From the NCBI GenBank assembly GCA_047967505.1, contig CM106538.1: a DNA stretch of 64,000 bases. The stretch is one strand, 5' to 3'. Position 1 is the first letter of the stretch. Each line of letters begins with the position of its first letter. The notes under the pieces are model-generated. The model was not told the origin of the DNA, did not search any database, and worked only from the letters and a program-made list of their open reading frames with translations. Positions 20,581 through 33,639 of this stretch are shown here, piece by piece. A program made the translations under genes and the position numbers. The stretch is from Dipteris shenzhenensis (Eukaryota; Polypodiophyta; Polypodiopsida; Gleicheniales).

Positions 20581-21177
20581 AATAAGAAAATTCCAATTTA
20601 TAAACACTAACGAGAAATAAAATCGGGCATTCATTCGTAAAAGGAAAAACCAATTACAAAACCTTGATAATGACTTTGCAAACTAGCATGTGAAACAATT
20701 ACTAACAAGTATATAAAATGACAAAATATGTCAGAGGTAGGCCTTGCAACTTTTGCATCAGAATGCAACCACTCAACAACTCCATTCACAAAAGGAAGAA
20801 GCCTAGAATTCTAAAATTTGTGAAGTTTGTCAAAATCAAGGATGTAGAGAATTACTATTGTGAACAATTACTCCTATAATGCCCCTTTGAATATAATTTA
20901 AATGAGAAGGTGGTGTCTCCTAGAACTTGGAGAAATGCTTACCTTGCAAACAAATCGATGAGTCAAACAAACAACAAAAAGTATTATTACGATACAATGC
21001 CTTACTCAACAATGATCATAGCATGGTAAATCTTTCTTTACATGAGGATTTGCCCACCAATTTTGTTTTACAACAAACAAAAAAGATGAAGTGCAATATC
21101 ACATAACTTTAGATATGCCATCAAAGCACACATAAACTATACAAAAAAACTTTACTGTACTTTTAAATAATAATACT

Positions 21178-22508
21178 ACTTCCTAATGAAGAATACTTTA
21201 AGATACTACAATCACTAGATGAGGAGCAAAGAGCATTATTTGATGACATAATGCTATGCAAAAGAATTAAGCCATAAGAGAAGCCACATTTGTTCCTCAC
21301 AGGGGGCACTAGAATCGGTAAGACATGCCTCTTGCTATTGATTGTGCAAGGGTTGTCAAGGGGCACTAGAACTAGTAAGACATGCCTCTTGCTATTGATT
21401 GTCCAAGGGCTTTCAGGCATTACAGTCAACATGTATAAGAAATGGGTTAAGAGTTGCCTACAATCCTCATGCTTGCATATATAGGAAAAGCAACATACAA
21501 CATAAATGGTACTACCTTACATGTTTATCCAAAGAGAAGTTGGACACTTTCACATCACTCTATAAACAAGTTCAGCTGTGTTGTGTTGATGAAGTATCTA
21601 AAAGAATTATGGCCTTCGACAACATGTGCATGCACATACTAAAAGAAATCACACACATTTCTTTGGGGAGGTTGACATATTACTTATGGAGACTTCTACC
21701 AAGCAAATCCTTTGAAAGACTCTTGGTTGTTTAAGAGACACAATGACACACTAGAAAGTATGGCAAACACATATTGGCACACAAAACCAAAATGTTATGA
21801 ATTCAAAACAACAATGAGGCAAAATAATGGAAGCTTCATAGATGCACTAAATTCCTTTAGAAAATGCACCCACAACACAACTCAAATAGACTACATATAC
21901 ATAACCTACTTCCATCAAGTGCCTTAGAGCATACATTCCCACACAAATGAATAAACACAATGACAACATCCTTCAAATAGCAAATGAAAAGAAAAACACA
22001 CTTAAACCAATTGACCATTTCTCTGAATCGACTTGTAGAACTCCAAAACTATTGCAATACCCTAGAGTAACAAATGGGCTCCACACAAAATAGAAACTAA
22101 AGAGGGCATGTAGTAGCATTATGTTTAGGTAACATAAACCAGCAAGATGGTCTAGTTAATGGAGTAGATGGGATTTTCATGACCATATTTTCATATAATA
22201 ATAAAAATATAATATGGATATGATCTCATTAAAAAAACGTAGGAATGCAAACTAGGCATGAGAACATTAAAGCATACTTACAAAACATCAACAAAAATTG
22301 GACAACAATACATCGTATAGTAAAAGAAGTTCAAATTTGGCCATCAAGACAAGCACGAGCAGTTCCCAATACAACCAACAATAGCAAGAACAATACATAG
22401 GGAACAAGGATTGACTATGGAAAAAGTAGCTTCCTCACACAAAGGGGTGCATACACATGGCTTTCCATACATTTTTCTATCACGGTTTACAAAAATAAAA
22501 AATTTTAC
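21178..22508 (+). pseudogene. Helitron PIF1-type helicase, decayed
   Basis: Domains in order: SLDEEQRALFDDIMLCKRIK; Walker A FLTGGTRIGKTCLLL (21290-21340), followed by an in-frame duplicate; GKATYNINGTTLHVY; DEVSKRIMAFDNMCMHILKE (Walker B); NTYWHTKPKCYEFKTTMRQN; LGNINQQDGLVNGVDGI; and the C-terminal block ARTIHREQGLTMEKV with THGFPYIFLSR near 22380-22480. This is the PIF1/RRM3 helicase half of a Helitron RepHel protein. Many frameshifts and stops are present. Together with the Rep part upstream and the endonuclease downstream it defines one element. Confidence 0.8.
21304..21417. repeat. 57-bp in-frame duplication of the helicase Walker A segment
   Basis: 21304-21360 is repeated at 21361-21417; each encodes 19 residues. 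Copy 1 has GTRIGKTCLLL (P-loop intact), copy 2 GTRTSKTCLLL (P-loop changed). Confidence 0.85.
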
Positions 22509-22839
22509 CTCATAGAGCCATGAACCAACAATAACTTTGTTCTAGACAATGGGTTAAATAAGAGATGGAAAGGCTACTAAACACTTCCTAATGGGAGACA
22601 ATAGCAAATATTACCATGAATACAAAACAATCTCACAAACTACTAATTCAATCGTTAAACACTAGATCACTTTCAAAGTGCAAAATAGACATGTCCAAAT
22701 CAACAAGGTTAAAAAAATTATACATCCTATGCCTCAAGAAACAAGAACCAAAACACCATAAAAATATATGCTAGCTTTCTCTTTCAAAGTTGTAAGAAAC
22801 CTATGCTAGTGGGTACTTGCACTTCCATACGCAATTCAA

Positions 22840-23150
22840 TATTGATTGATATACTTAAACAAGAAAGATTTACAATCATCAACACTTATAGACCACCATC
22901 TCAATAAAATATGTTCATTTCATATCTCCAAAACATAATTACAAAAGCAATTCAACAAAACAATAAAATTGTAATAATTGGTGACTTCAACATTGATATG
23001 TGTCATCAAACTCATCAATCAACAAATTTGCATAAGATGATGCAAAGCTTTGACTTCAACTTGCAATTCAAAGAACCCACAAAAGTATGAAATTCCTTTG
23101 GACCACATGTGGATCAATTTTACAAACAACACAATTGCAAGAAAAACCTG
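22840..23150 (+). pseudogene. Helitron-associated endonuclease (EEP/AP-like) fragment
   Basis: The plus strand reads ERFTIINTYRPPSQ, then NKIVIIGDFNIDMCHQ, LHKMMQSFDFNLQFKEPTK. The IINTYRPPS ... IGDFNIDM ... EPT sequence is the endonuclease-exonuclease-phosphatase fold (GDFN catalytic). Its position directly after a PIF1 helicase is typical of Helentron/Helitron2 elements, which carry an endonuclease after the helicase. Two internal stops. Confidence 0.65.
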
Positions 23151-23416
23151 CACATACTAGACAGGTCACTCCATTGTATACATATACATATAAGTAACAC
23201 ATACACATCTACATATACATATAAGTAACACAAAAAGAAACATTGTATTTAATTATAGGGCCATAGTGGAATAGCCACCTTGTTAATCCAAATGTTCTCC
23301 TTGAGTCTGTGCATGATTTTCCAATCCAAACATTCTTCTTGAGGTGTTCTCCTTCTTCTCCTTGTTAGCTACTACTCCTCAAGTGATAGTGATAGCGAGA
23401 GAAGGTAAAGCAACTG

Positions 23417-23671
23417 ATGGCTACCTTTGCCTCGTCCCTACCACTATTGAGTCCTCTATCAATGCCCTTGTCTCTCAACAAGCAATCCTCATCCCCTTCC
23501 CCCACAACCTCCCTTAATTCTCACGGTGACCTCACACCCTTCGCTACTTCCTTCATATCCCATCGTCCCTCCTCACATCCTATCGGCTCCTCCTTTCCTT
23601 CTTACATTGATGAACTCGACATTTCCTTTTCCCCCCCAATAACTTACTACCAAAAATCTTTTGTACGGTAG
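23417..23671 (+). other. Ser/Pro-rich ORF, unsupported gene candidate
   Basis: An 84-codon frame with ATG start: MATFASSLPLLSPLSMPLSL then Ser/Thr/Pro-rich. It looks like a plastid transit peptide but no following exon was found. It may be chance. Confidence 0.15.
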
Positions 23672-23719
23672 TCCACACATGGAACCAGGGGACCAAAAGA
23701 GGGCAACAAGATAGCAACC

Positions 23720-26700
23720 TTTTAAATGAAAATTTTATTTTGTGAAATTCATTTGTTAATGTTTTTTCTATGTCTCAATACAATCCTTGCATGCGCTTTG
23801 GTTAGTACTGAACATCTTTTTGATGAAGCTAGAAATATATTAGCTTTAGAGCATAATCCTTCTATGGTCCAGTCCCTAGCCATAGAACCCTTACAAGAGG
23901 AACCTTCTCCTCTAGAGGAATTTTATGGAATTCCTTATTATGAATTCTGCTAGTTTGAGCTCAAAACTAAGGTTCTTGAAAACAGAATCAACCGAAATTG
24001 AGATTCTTGAAAACAAAATCACCCATCTTGATGACTCAATTACCATAAATCATTTGAAGCTTAGGCTAGGTAGTGTATGCAAATCATTACCCTTGATTGG
24101 GGAATCAATAGACTAACAATCCAAAATCGTGACATCATAGTAAGAGTCAATGTGGGGACAGGAGCAATAAACCCATTGTGCCTAGAGCGTTGGATGAAAC
24201 CTCCTCAACGATGATCTCAAGCAAATCAGCACCCATGCAACAACATGCCTTAGTGGGAGATACACAAAGTAATGCCAACAATTGGATCCAAGCATTGGTG
24301 AACATTGACACAACTACCATACATTAGATCCCATCTTCTTGCGAAGGTCATGCAGGTAAATCATCCATCACACATGAAGAACCAATTGATCCAAAGGTGC
24401 CATTATTTATGGTTGACCTTGAATGGAATAATGACCTTGAAGAAGCTACGCATTCCAATAAGGACTCAGATTTTCCTTGGGACCTTGAAACAGAGGTTGA
24501 AAATGCTCATTTTGAAGACCATGTCTTTGAAAATGATTTAGCCATTCTCCATGCCCTAATGGCAATCAAACTTCCCAAAGTTGAAACTCCAAAGTTGAAT
24601 AATAGTAGAAGATCCCACAAGAAAGCTGAAGGAGGACATCCCTGTAAAGCCAAGGCCGACCACTTCAGTGAGTTCAAACGAGTCCAAACTAGGATCGTTG
24701 AGTTGTATCTTACCAAGCTAGCTCCCACAAAATCTAAGCCACCTCCTCTTGAATGGTCCCCTGATAGATTTGAAGGAGTATGTACAACAAATGAACCCTT
24801 ACTTGGGAAAACTTTGGTAGTGGAATAGTTACCCATAGTTCCCAACATAAGAAGTTTCGAAAGTTTAAGCCACATGTGCGGATGAAGCTCAGAAAAAGAA
24901 ATTCCACTAAAGCCTTAAAAATTAGTTAATGATACTATGCCACCTAGTACCCATAGCCCATGTCAGGCTAACACCATCATAGGCTGATCTTTGAGAAGTG
25001 CCAGAGTACTTCAGGAACTACACAAGTGGTAGTGTCCCCATAGCAATGCCAAGACCAATAAGAGAATTTGATGTGCAAGAAATCTATAACATTGGAGAGA
25101 CTCCAATCTATGAGGGACCAGCCAAAACTCTCACAATAAACCTCACCCTTGACAGGGAGGAAGAAAAATTGGTATTCATTGGGAAACAACTTACACAGCA
25201 AGATGAAACAAAGCTCAAAGCATTCCTAATGGAATACTGAGATTGCCTAGCAAGGTTATACAAGGAAATGAATGGAATTTCACCCAAACTAGCAGTACAC
25301 ATGATACCTATTAGGGAAGGTGCCCCCCTAAGGTATGTGGACCTTATCGAACAAATCCAAAATATGGCACCATGGTTTATGATGAGCTAGAAGAAGTCTT
25401 AGATGCTTCATTCATCAATGAGATAGAGCATATTGATTAGGTTTCACCCATCATCACATCGTGCCCAAACACAACAAGAAGCTAAGAATATGTGTTAATT
25501 TAAAGAATGTGAATGCCTCGACAATCGGGGATCAGTATCCCCTACACTTAACAAAAACAGTTTTGGAAAAGGTGGTCGGTTCAGAGATATACATCTTCTT
25601 GCATGGATTTAGTGGCTATGTCCAAGTGCAAATTGCTCCTGATAACCAATCAAAAATTGGATTTGCTGTAGAATGGGGTATATTTGCTTATAGAGTCAAG
25701 CCATTTGGCCTTTGTAATGCCCCGACCAGATTCCAGAGTGTCATGTTCATCGCCTTCAAGTCATTTCTAAATAAGTTCCTATAGGTGTTCTTGGATGATT
25801 TGTGCATCCACTCGAACAAAATAGACCACTTAAATATCTTGAAGAAATTCTAATTAATTGTAGGGAGTATGGCATCTCCCTAAATCCAACAAAATGCTAG
25901 TTCATGGTCACCCACAGAGTTGTTTTGTGATATTATTTCTCAACATGGGATTGTGGCATGGACAAAATCAAAATCATCATGGGATTGCCTCCTCCTACAA
26001 ATTCCAAAGGTGTATAGGTCTTTATGGGACATGATCGCTACTATAGAAGATTTATCTTGTGGTATGCCATGATAGCTAGAATAATTTACAAATTATTAGT
26101 GGAATTCGACCAAGCCTTTGAGCTTTTAAAGTCGAACCTAATCACATCACACATCCTTCTATCTCCCAATTGGGATATTGATTTTCATGTTCATACTCAT
26201 GGCTCCAAGTATGCAATTGGGAGTGTGCTTTGCCAATCTAGTGAACATAAGAAAGACTACCCATTCTACTTTGCTAGTCGACAACTCAATGATGCAGAGA
26301 TCAACTATACTACCAAAGAAAGAGAAGCCTAGCAATGGTGTATAGTGTTAATAAAATTTGACACTATTTATTGTCAAATGATTTTGCCTTCTACACCGAC
26401 CATCAAGCATTGCTTTATCTTGTGAACCGTTCATGTAAAACAAGAAGAATAACTAGATAGCTCCTCTTGCTTTAAGAATTCAATTCCAAAATAGTGGTCC
26501 GCAAAGGTGCCCAACACTACATTGCTGATCTCACATGTCTCGTGTCAAGTCAGGAGAAGAAGCCACTGGAGTAGAAGATGACTCGCTAGGATGCCACACT
26601 ATTTCAAATCAATCCTATTCCAAAATGGTGTGCAGACATCATTGGGTACTTAATGGCAGGAAGACCACCCCCTAAAATGAAAGTAGTGGATGCCATAAAA

Positions 26701-27106
26701 CTAAAATTTAAAAGCTGCACCCTATCAACTCATTACAGGACAACTATAGAAGATGGGCAAGGACCAAGTTTTAAGGATAATTGTAATGCCACATGAAATC
26801 ATGCCAATACTCAGTGAAGTCCATGAGGCATTGTAGGTGGACACTTCCAAGGGGAAGCAATAGCAAGAAAATTCCTCCTCGCATGCTACTGGTAGCCAAC
26901 ACTTTGGGCAGATGCCTATGAATATGTCAAAAGCTATGATGTATGCCAATGGACTACTAAACCACAACACAAGGACTTCAGTCCACTAACAACAGTCATT
27001 GCATAAAAACTATTTGAAAAATGGGGGATTGATTTTGTGGGTTCCATGTTCCATCTAGCAGCAAATGGAGCACAGGCATACTACATCAATGTGGCCACAT
27101 ATTACC
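23720..27106 (+). pseudogene. Ty3/gypsy element A, 5' part (linker, RT, RNase H, integrase N part)
   Basis: Order on the plus strand: an acidic linker (LFDEARNILALEHNPSMVQS; 24397-24828 DFPWDLETEVENAHFE); RT at 25461-25830 (LRICVNLKNVNASTIGDQYP, FSGYVQVQIAPDNQSKIGF, FGLCNAPTRFQ, FLDDLCIHS); RNase H at 26024-26420 (DIDFHVHTHGSKYAIGSVLC, YPFYFASRQLNDAEINYTTK); integrase zinc region and core start at 26750-27106 (WGIDFVGS, INVATYYL). Many stops. Coding is cut at ATYYL (27106) by the poly-T end of a LINE. The matching second half of the integrase resumes at about 45.62 kb. No LTR was identified at the 5' side. Confidence 0.8.
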
Positions 27107-29229
27107 TTTTTTTTGGTTCAATTAGGTTCCAAGATAGATTAGCTTGGACTCATAAAGAGAACCTTGAAATAGTGCAAAGTGCTTGATTGATATTACTTCA
27201 AATGAACCTCCTTTTTATAGGTGAGGGTACTTACATCCATATGCTTGCTCACATGTGAGATATCTCCTCCATGCCATGTGGCATCTTGCCCTTTACTCAT
27301 ACCTTTGTTCTACATGTGCTCATGGCACCACAACTCTCAACACTCCCTAGTGTGCTCACATCCTTCCCGGATATTGACAATAGCCTCTATAGGAGGTGTC
27401 TCCCTTTTATGAAGCCTTTCTATTCCAGTAAAATCGATCTGTCCATCTTGTTCTATGTTCTTAGTGCTAGTGCCTTGGAAAAAAATTTGCAACTGTAGTG
27501 AAGCATCGTCAGAGGTCTCCAGTTCTTTATTAAATCTTTTCTTCTGTCTTTTGGGATGAGTTTAACTATCCCATTGTTTAAGTGATCAGGGAGAGAGAAA
27601 GTGGAGATACTTTCCTACCATACCTCAAGTAGTTTGGGGCCTATCCAATCCCAATAGGCCTTGTAGAATTCTATAGATAGGCTATTCTCTCCAGGAGTTT
27701 TGCCATCTTTCATGGCCAACATTGCTTCCTTGAGTTCGACTAAGGTTAGACGAGCTTCCAAGCTTTGATGATCAAGACCAGTGATGATAGCCTTTTGTCT
27801 TGAAGCATGGCATCTAGTTCTTTCCTGCACAACTCTATCATTTGCATGCATCATTCATGACAAGAGATTCTTAAAGTGATTAGCAATGTACTCCCTGTTC
27901 TCAGTGTCTGATTGAGCCCAAACGTTAGCCCTGATTACAAGGAGTGGGGTTTCCTCTAACATTCTCTTCTTGCATATAATCTTGAATGTTTCTTTGGTTG
28001 CCCTATCCAGCTTGCCAGCCCACCTCCTTCTAGTGTATAGTTTGGTTGACGAGTATCTTAAGCTTTCAAGTTTGGCTAGTTCGCCCTTCGCGAGATGTAG
28101 TTTGACCTATGCTTGCATGTCACTATTATGTGCCTGGGCTTCAAGAGCATTGAGCATTTTCTAAAAATTGGCTATCCTTTGACATCGAACTTTATCTCTG
28201 AGCTTTCTAGCTTGCTTAAGCACTTCTTGCATTTAGAGGACAGTCCTGAACCAAAAGTCACCTGTCGCGGACTCATCAATGAGTCTAGGAGCAATCCACA
28301 GCTCCTTCACTTTATCTTGAACACTCCCTAGCTAGAAAAGGGGGAATCAGCCTTAAACTAGGACGGGGCACTTTTACTTGACCCAAAGTCACACTGAAGG
28401 AGAAGTGGTTTGTGATCAGGGAATGCAAAAGTGGAAAAGACTGTGCTTTTTAAATTAGAAGTATCTTGAAAGAGGGCTTGAGAGAGATAAGCTCTATCTA
28501 AGCATGCTTCTCTTCTTGTGTCCCCAATCTACCTGTTGGACCACGTGAAGTCACCTGTTCCGATAGTGTCAACCAAATGAAGAGAATCTTTTAGATCACT
28601 CCAAGAGCGCACTTCAGATCCTCTTAAAGTGTTCCCTTTTCCCAACCATCTGTCATCACTTGATTCAACCATGTTGAAGTGTCCTAAGAGCATAATGTCA
28701 TCTCTAAGGTTGGATAGTGACTGCCAAGTGGTACACCTCTCATGACATCTAGTAGATGTGTAAACTAAGACTAACAAGAAGGAAATGCCCTTGAGTAGGC
28801 ATTTTAAAAGAATTCATCAGTTGTCAGTGTCAACAACCACATCTAGAACACTCTGAGAGTAGTGAGATAAAATTCCAACTACACACCCCCCTCTACCTTC
28901 CTCATGCACTATGGAAAGCCAAGTCCTCCTCTTGTCAACACTTATGAGTCAAGCATCAAGAGCTTCACTTGTTGTTTTAATTTTTTGTAGTGCCAGAAAA
29001 GTTGAAGAGATAGAGTTATTTCTCAACCAAGTTGCCAGCATACCTGCCCTACTGGGGTCTATGAGACCTCGAACATTCAGGGTCAAAAAAGAAATGGGTT
29101 TACTTACCATTCTTTTTCTACCCCTTTTTGGCCCCGGGGTTTGGGCTACTTGCATGTGCTAAAGGGCCTTTGGTTGTAGACAGCCTTCTCTTGCTGTGCG
29201 CAGTTACAATAGGTTTGCCCTTAACTACT
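27107..29229 (-). pseudogene. LINE (non-LTR) ORF2: endonuclease and start of RT
   Basis: Minus strand, broken frames: ISFLTLNVRGLIDPSRAGML at 29090-29020 (endonuclease start), DIMLLGHFNMVESSDDRW and TGDFTWSNR at 28700-28530, a helical linker, then the RT opening LVELKEAMLAMKDGKTPGEN, EFYKAYWDWIGPKL at 27740-27615, and IKNWRPLTMLHYSCKFFSKA to GFIKGRHLL at about 27550-27400. The RT catalytic part is missing. An eight-T run (27107-27114) on the plus strand is the likely poly(A) tail. The upstream ORF1 half lies at 44044-45600, separated by gypsy-B. Confidence 0.8.
29225..29229. other. Target-site duplication of gypsy-B, left (CTACT)
   Basis: CTACT directly precedes the 5' LTR and recurs at 44039-44043 after the 3' LTR. 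Five bases is the expected length for Ty3/gypsy integration. Confidence 0.85.
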
Positions 29230-29556
29230 TGTTATTGCATAACCATGTAGGTTAGCATCAGTGACCAAGAGGGGTGTGCGAGTGTAGGTTAGCCGCAAGG
29301 ATTGGCAGTTCGGATCTCCAAGCGGTTGGGTCTTCAATGGTAGCTTCCCTAACCATCAGACGGTTCTGTGCGCATGCTATTACTAGCATTTCAATGTTAT
29401 TCTATACACAATTTTTGTGCGAGCTATTGCTCCGGAATACATTGATCTTCGGTGTTCTGTCTCTCTTACATTATCTATATTCCATTCTCATGGATGTTAC
29501 ACATATCGTTTGTCTTTGTTTCCCATAGCATCTGCGCATATTTATGATGCTATACA
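29230..29556 (+). repeat. Gypsy-B 5' LTR
   Basis: 327 bp, TG...CA ends (TGTTATTGCATAACC to ...GCTATACA). It pairs with 43714-44038; by eye the two differ at somewhat over a tenth of positions. No clear primer-binding site is visible after it (ttggcaatcatgatgc follows). Confidence 0.9.
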
Positions 29557-31404
29557 TTGGCAATCATGATGCGCATTCTTATCATCATGCAAGGAGTTCG
29601 TGATCTAGTGATTGAGCGCTTTTTGGAAAAATCTTTTGGGGTGTGGTGTGCTCATGTCATCCACTCCTTGCAGTCATTGCGGAGGCACTTCACATGGAGG
29701 GTTACATGCAGTTGCACTCACTTCGGAGGAGATTTGGGAGGAGATCGATGCGATAAGGAGCCACATCCATGGATTTCAAGATGAACCCCATCGAATGTGA
29801 TCCGACCCCCAGCACCCTGCTTACGATTGAGCGAGTGTGAAAATCCCAGTGAAGAACCTCATTCAGTGGTCGTGTCAGTGAATTCTACGGTTGTTATCTT
29901 CCCAATAGGCATGCATGCGCACATGCTCTCAAGGACCTCTAGATCCCTTGACACCAACGATGTGACTATGCTGGCATAACAGTGATCCTGAGCATGGAGA
30001 CATCAGTTTGCAAGAAGCTTCAAGAGGGGTCGATTGGCATCAGATTCCACCTTCTCAGTCAATTTCACCACCAAGGTTGCAGGTGTGGGTCTCGCTTGCA
30101 CGCCAGGTGCTAAGTGCATCTTCATCTCCAACTGTGGTTTCCGTGGCTTCTCGCAATCTCTTTGGTCAAGGAAAGCCATTTGGAGGAGCACCAAACGTTG
30201 GAGGTGCTGTGATGGTTGTAGCGGGCCATGTCAAGTATGCCAAGTTTGCAGGGCGAAAGTTGGACGAACCTGATGCACATGTTTAGTAGTTTGAGAAGGT
30301 GTATGAAATCAACAATCTGGGAGTTGTGGTACTGCTCTGACAGGAGGCAATTTTTGAGTCAACTTTAGCAAGCAAGGCGGCATGTTGGTTTGGCAGAGTA
30401 CACAGTGAACCATTTCACCACATATGACACAGCCCGCAATGCATTCTTGAGACGATTTTGTTGAGGAAATATGATTCCGCAAACTCTGGTAGAATGCATT
30501 GCTTGGAGCAGGGAGATCAGGATGTGGAAGGTTATGCATCCAAATTCAACTTACTCTTGCAAAGTGTGCATGCGAGGCAACGGCCTACTCAAGAGATACT
30601 CAATGACTACTTCATTTCGGGGCTATCATGGGATCTACGAACGGCATTGGCCATTGTGGATCGGACATAGACAACGCTTGTGGCAGTCATGGTGCAAGCA
30701 GTGCAAGCGGGGGATTCACTGCATGGGAGGACATCCAAGAACCGCAAATCCACAAAGAGTAAAACCAAGAAGAAATTTCCAAAATCTAAGAAGTCGGATG
30801 ATGATGATGAAGATTCGGATGTGACCATTTGGATGGAAGCTCTAAAGGTACCAGTTCGAAGGAATCCGACTCGAAAGCGGAGATGAAGACTCGGAGAGCC
30901 TCTAAAGGGGGTAAGGGCACGCCAGTGGCTTTTGGAGAAGGATCAATACCTAAAGGCTTGAAGGGTATATGGTGCCTTCAGTGTCACAATCCTGGTCACT
31001 TTGCAGTTGAGTGTGCTATTAATGCAAATTGGTGCGCGATTTGCTTGACTAATACACACAACACAGTGGAATGCCACTATAATGGGCATGGCCAAAGAGC
31101 AGTTGGTCAGTACAGAAAGATGCGGCTATGTCTTTTATGCAAGAAGAGCCATAGCAACAGACTTTCCAACGAGGCGGAGGCGGGGGTCGTGGTCAAAATC
31201 AACCAAAAACCTGTCTATTTTGCTTGGACAAAGGCCATTGGTGGAATGAATGCCTGGAGGCTTACGAATGGGATCAGCAATGCGTGGAGCGAGAAAAAAA
31301 AGTTCGAGAAAATGCCCAACACTTCGATGGTACACATAGTTGATGATGATCCACTAGTGTGCCCGGAGATTAGTATAATCACCCATGCTAGTACCAAGGA
31401 CTGA
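29557..31404 (+). pseudogene. Gypsy-B gag with two zinc knuckles
   Basis: Plus-strand frames: TSEEIWEEIDAIRSHIHGFQ near 29730; KFAGRKLDEPDAHV near 30260; retrotrans-gag core EQGDQDVEGYASKFNLLLQS and NDYFISGLSWDLRTAL at 30500-30670; a basic Lys/Ser-rich stretch; then CLQCHNPGHFAVEC and CAICLTNTHNTVEC (two CX2CX4HX4C-type knuckles, 30970-31075). The last 191 codons (30829-31404) are one open frame. Frameshifts occur at about 30460 and 30670. Confidence 0.75.
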
Positions 31405-31879
31405 CTCCCAAGAACGGTGACAAGTTGTTGGATTGACCAGCTTAGGAACACGCCCGATGCCAAGTCTGTGAGTTGTGACAAAGGAGCCACCATTGATGTC
31501 ACTGGCAGAGTCCGCAATGATGCCCAATGAAGCACATAAGGTATAGTTTGCAGAACTAGTTGTCCAATCAGAGGTGGAGACTCAAGCCAAGTTCAAGCTA
31601 CACTTACCAGGGAATGGTACGAAGGTGGTCGAACCAACTCCGTTGTTGGTCTCGCAAACCAAGCCGAGGTGGGCAACTTCTCTACAAAGGGAGCCGAGGT
31701 TGGAGTGCATTTGGGAGGCATCGATCCAGATTTCATTGGGATGATTGCTTAACTTGGCTCTGAGATTCCACCGGCAATTGTTGCATTCCTTGCACATGGA
31801 GTCTGAACCAGAAGAGGTGGAGCTATTTCAAGCTGATTTATGCCCAATTCTAGAAGTCCCTCTGACCAACATGAGAATT

Positions 31880-32215
31880 CCGGTTATATCCACAAAGGCA
31901 CAAGGACATTTTTTCTCAAGTGCTGGTAGATGGCGATTTGGGGATCAATACCGTCACTTTGAAGACCTGCCAAGAAATGGGATGGATGTCCCGGGAGCTG
32001 GCGCCATTCTTAGTCCACATGGCTAATCAACACCAAGTTCGACTACTCAGAATCCTATGGGCCATTGTTCTAGACGTGGTGGGCATATCATTCATGGTGT
32101 CCTTCATCGTGCTCAACATGGAAGCTGCAACACCAGAGTATAGCATCCTTTTGGGTAGACCTTGGCTGCAGCAAGCAAAAGTCAAGCAAAATTGGGAGTA
32201 GAATGTCATTTCAGT
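31880..32215 (+). pseudogene. Gypsy-B protease
   Basis: Reads LVDGDLGINTVTLKTCQEMG, MANQHQVRLL, VSFIVLNMEAATPEYSILLG and RPWLQQAKVKQNW. This is a retropepsin-type region with a DGDLGIN in place of the usual D-S/T-G, followed by the ILLGRPWL block common before gypsy RT. Confidence 0.6.
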
Positions 32216-32849
32216 GAGGAGAGGAAAGAAGAAAGTGCGGGTCACAATGGGAGTGGTGGCACCTTTGGTGGATGCGGTACAATCTGTATTAGCCGAGACA
32301 GTGAACATGGCAGATGGATTGGAGGATGACGAGGAGAAAGACTTTCTCAAAGCAAATTTGGAGTTAGTTTCTATCTTCACCATCGATGTGGAAGGCATTA
32401 CGGAAAGTTACATGCATCAAAGTTTTCTGGCAGATGCGGCTAGCACAGTTTCAAAGGAGGCAACTGAGCCCTAGCAAGTAGCAGTGGATTTGGATCTATG
32501 GGATCTCCTACAGCAGGAGAGGGAATTCGAAGGATGAATGAGCCACATCACACGAGTTCAAGAAGATGCTCTAGATACGGTTTATCTCTATGAGATGATG
32601 GAGCATCTAAACCAATCAAAATCAGCACATTGTTGATGGCTAAATTCTGCAGTGAATTGATTGTTCTCTTTTTTCAATGTGTTTGCCTAGGATTATGCAG
32701 ATATGAAGGGTCTAGATCCCAAATTTTATCAGCATCGGGTCAACCTCAAGCCAAATGTGATGCTGACAAAGATACAGAGGTATCGTATGAATCTGCACAT
32801 GGCCAAGCAAGTGCATGAAGAACCAAAGTGTCTGCTATGGGTGGGATTC

Positions 32850-33530
32850 ATCACACCAATTGAGAATCCATAGTGGATTTCCCCAATTGTCATTGTGCCA
32901 AAGAAAAATAAGATATTGTGTATTTGTGTCGACTACTGCAAGCTGAATGCGGCCATTGTACCTGATCCATTTCTCTTACTATACATGGATTCTATGATGG
33001 ACGAAGTGGTGAGACATGAGGTGTACTCTTTCTTAGATGGATATAGCAGGTACAACCAAATCCGAATGGCTCCGGAGGACCGGCCCAAAAAAACGTTCAT
33101 CACGCCATGGGGGGTCTATGTTTGCATAGTCATGTGGTTCGAATTGCAGAATGCTGCCTCGACTTTTCAGTGGCAGGCAATGTAGGAGATTTTTGGCTCC
33201 TATTTGGCAGATTTCATGCGGGTTTCTTGGATGACCTCAGTGTGCTCGACACATTCACTGAGCACCTGGAGCATTTGTGAAAGTGTTTCCAATGATGCAG
33301 GGAAGTCTCCTTCAGTTTGAATCCTATGAAATGTGTGTTCGCAGTCCACAGTGGCCAACTCCTGGGGGGCATGTGATAAAACAGCAAAGTCTTATGGCCT
33401 GATTGGCACACTGGGTTTTGCTCTACTACAGGAATATGATTTTGATGTGATTCATTGGCCGGGATCACAACATGTGGTGGCAGATTACCTATCTCAACTA
33501 GAGTCTGGAGAACTACCAACGAGAGTAGAG
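32850..33530 (+). pseudogene. Gypsy-B reverse transcriptase with RNase H deleted
   Basis: RT: ILCICVDYCKLNAAIVPDPF, YSFLDGYSRYNQIRMAPEDR, TFITPWGVYVC, LQNAASTFQ. One base is missing at about 33222, so the FLDD catalytic block is out of frame but visible. After NPMKCVFAVHSGQLLG the text jumps to the end of RNase H (LLQEYDFDVIHWPGSQHVVA then DYLSQLESGE), so about 130 residues of connection and RNase H are missing. The missing type of sequence appears instead, twice, at 42.5-43.4 kb. Confidence 0.75.
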
Positions 33531-33639
33531 GACGAGTTTCCTGATGTGGAGCTAGCGGCGATTTTTTGGGCAGATCCGATCAGTGACAGAGGCAAAAATC
33601 ATCCTAGAAGGACCATGGTCATGGTTTGATGAGATGCTC

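Noticed and set aside
27221-27498. Small plus-strand ORFs
   Set aside because: Antisense to the LINE reverse transcriptase start.
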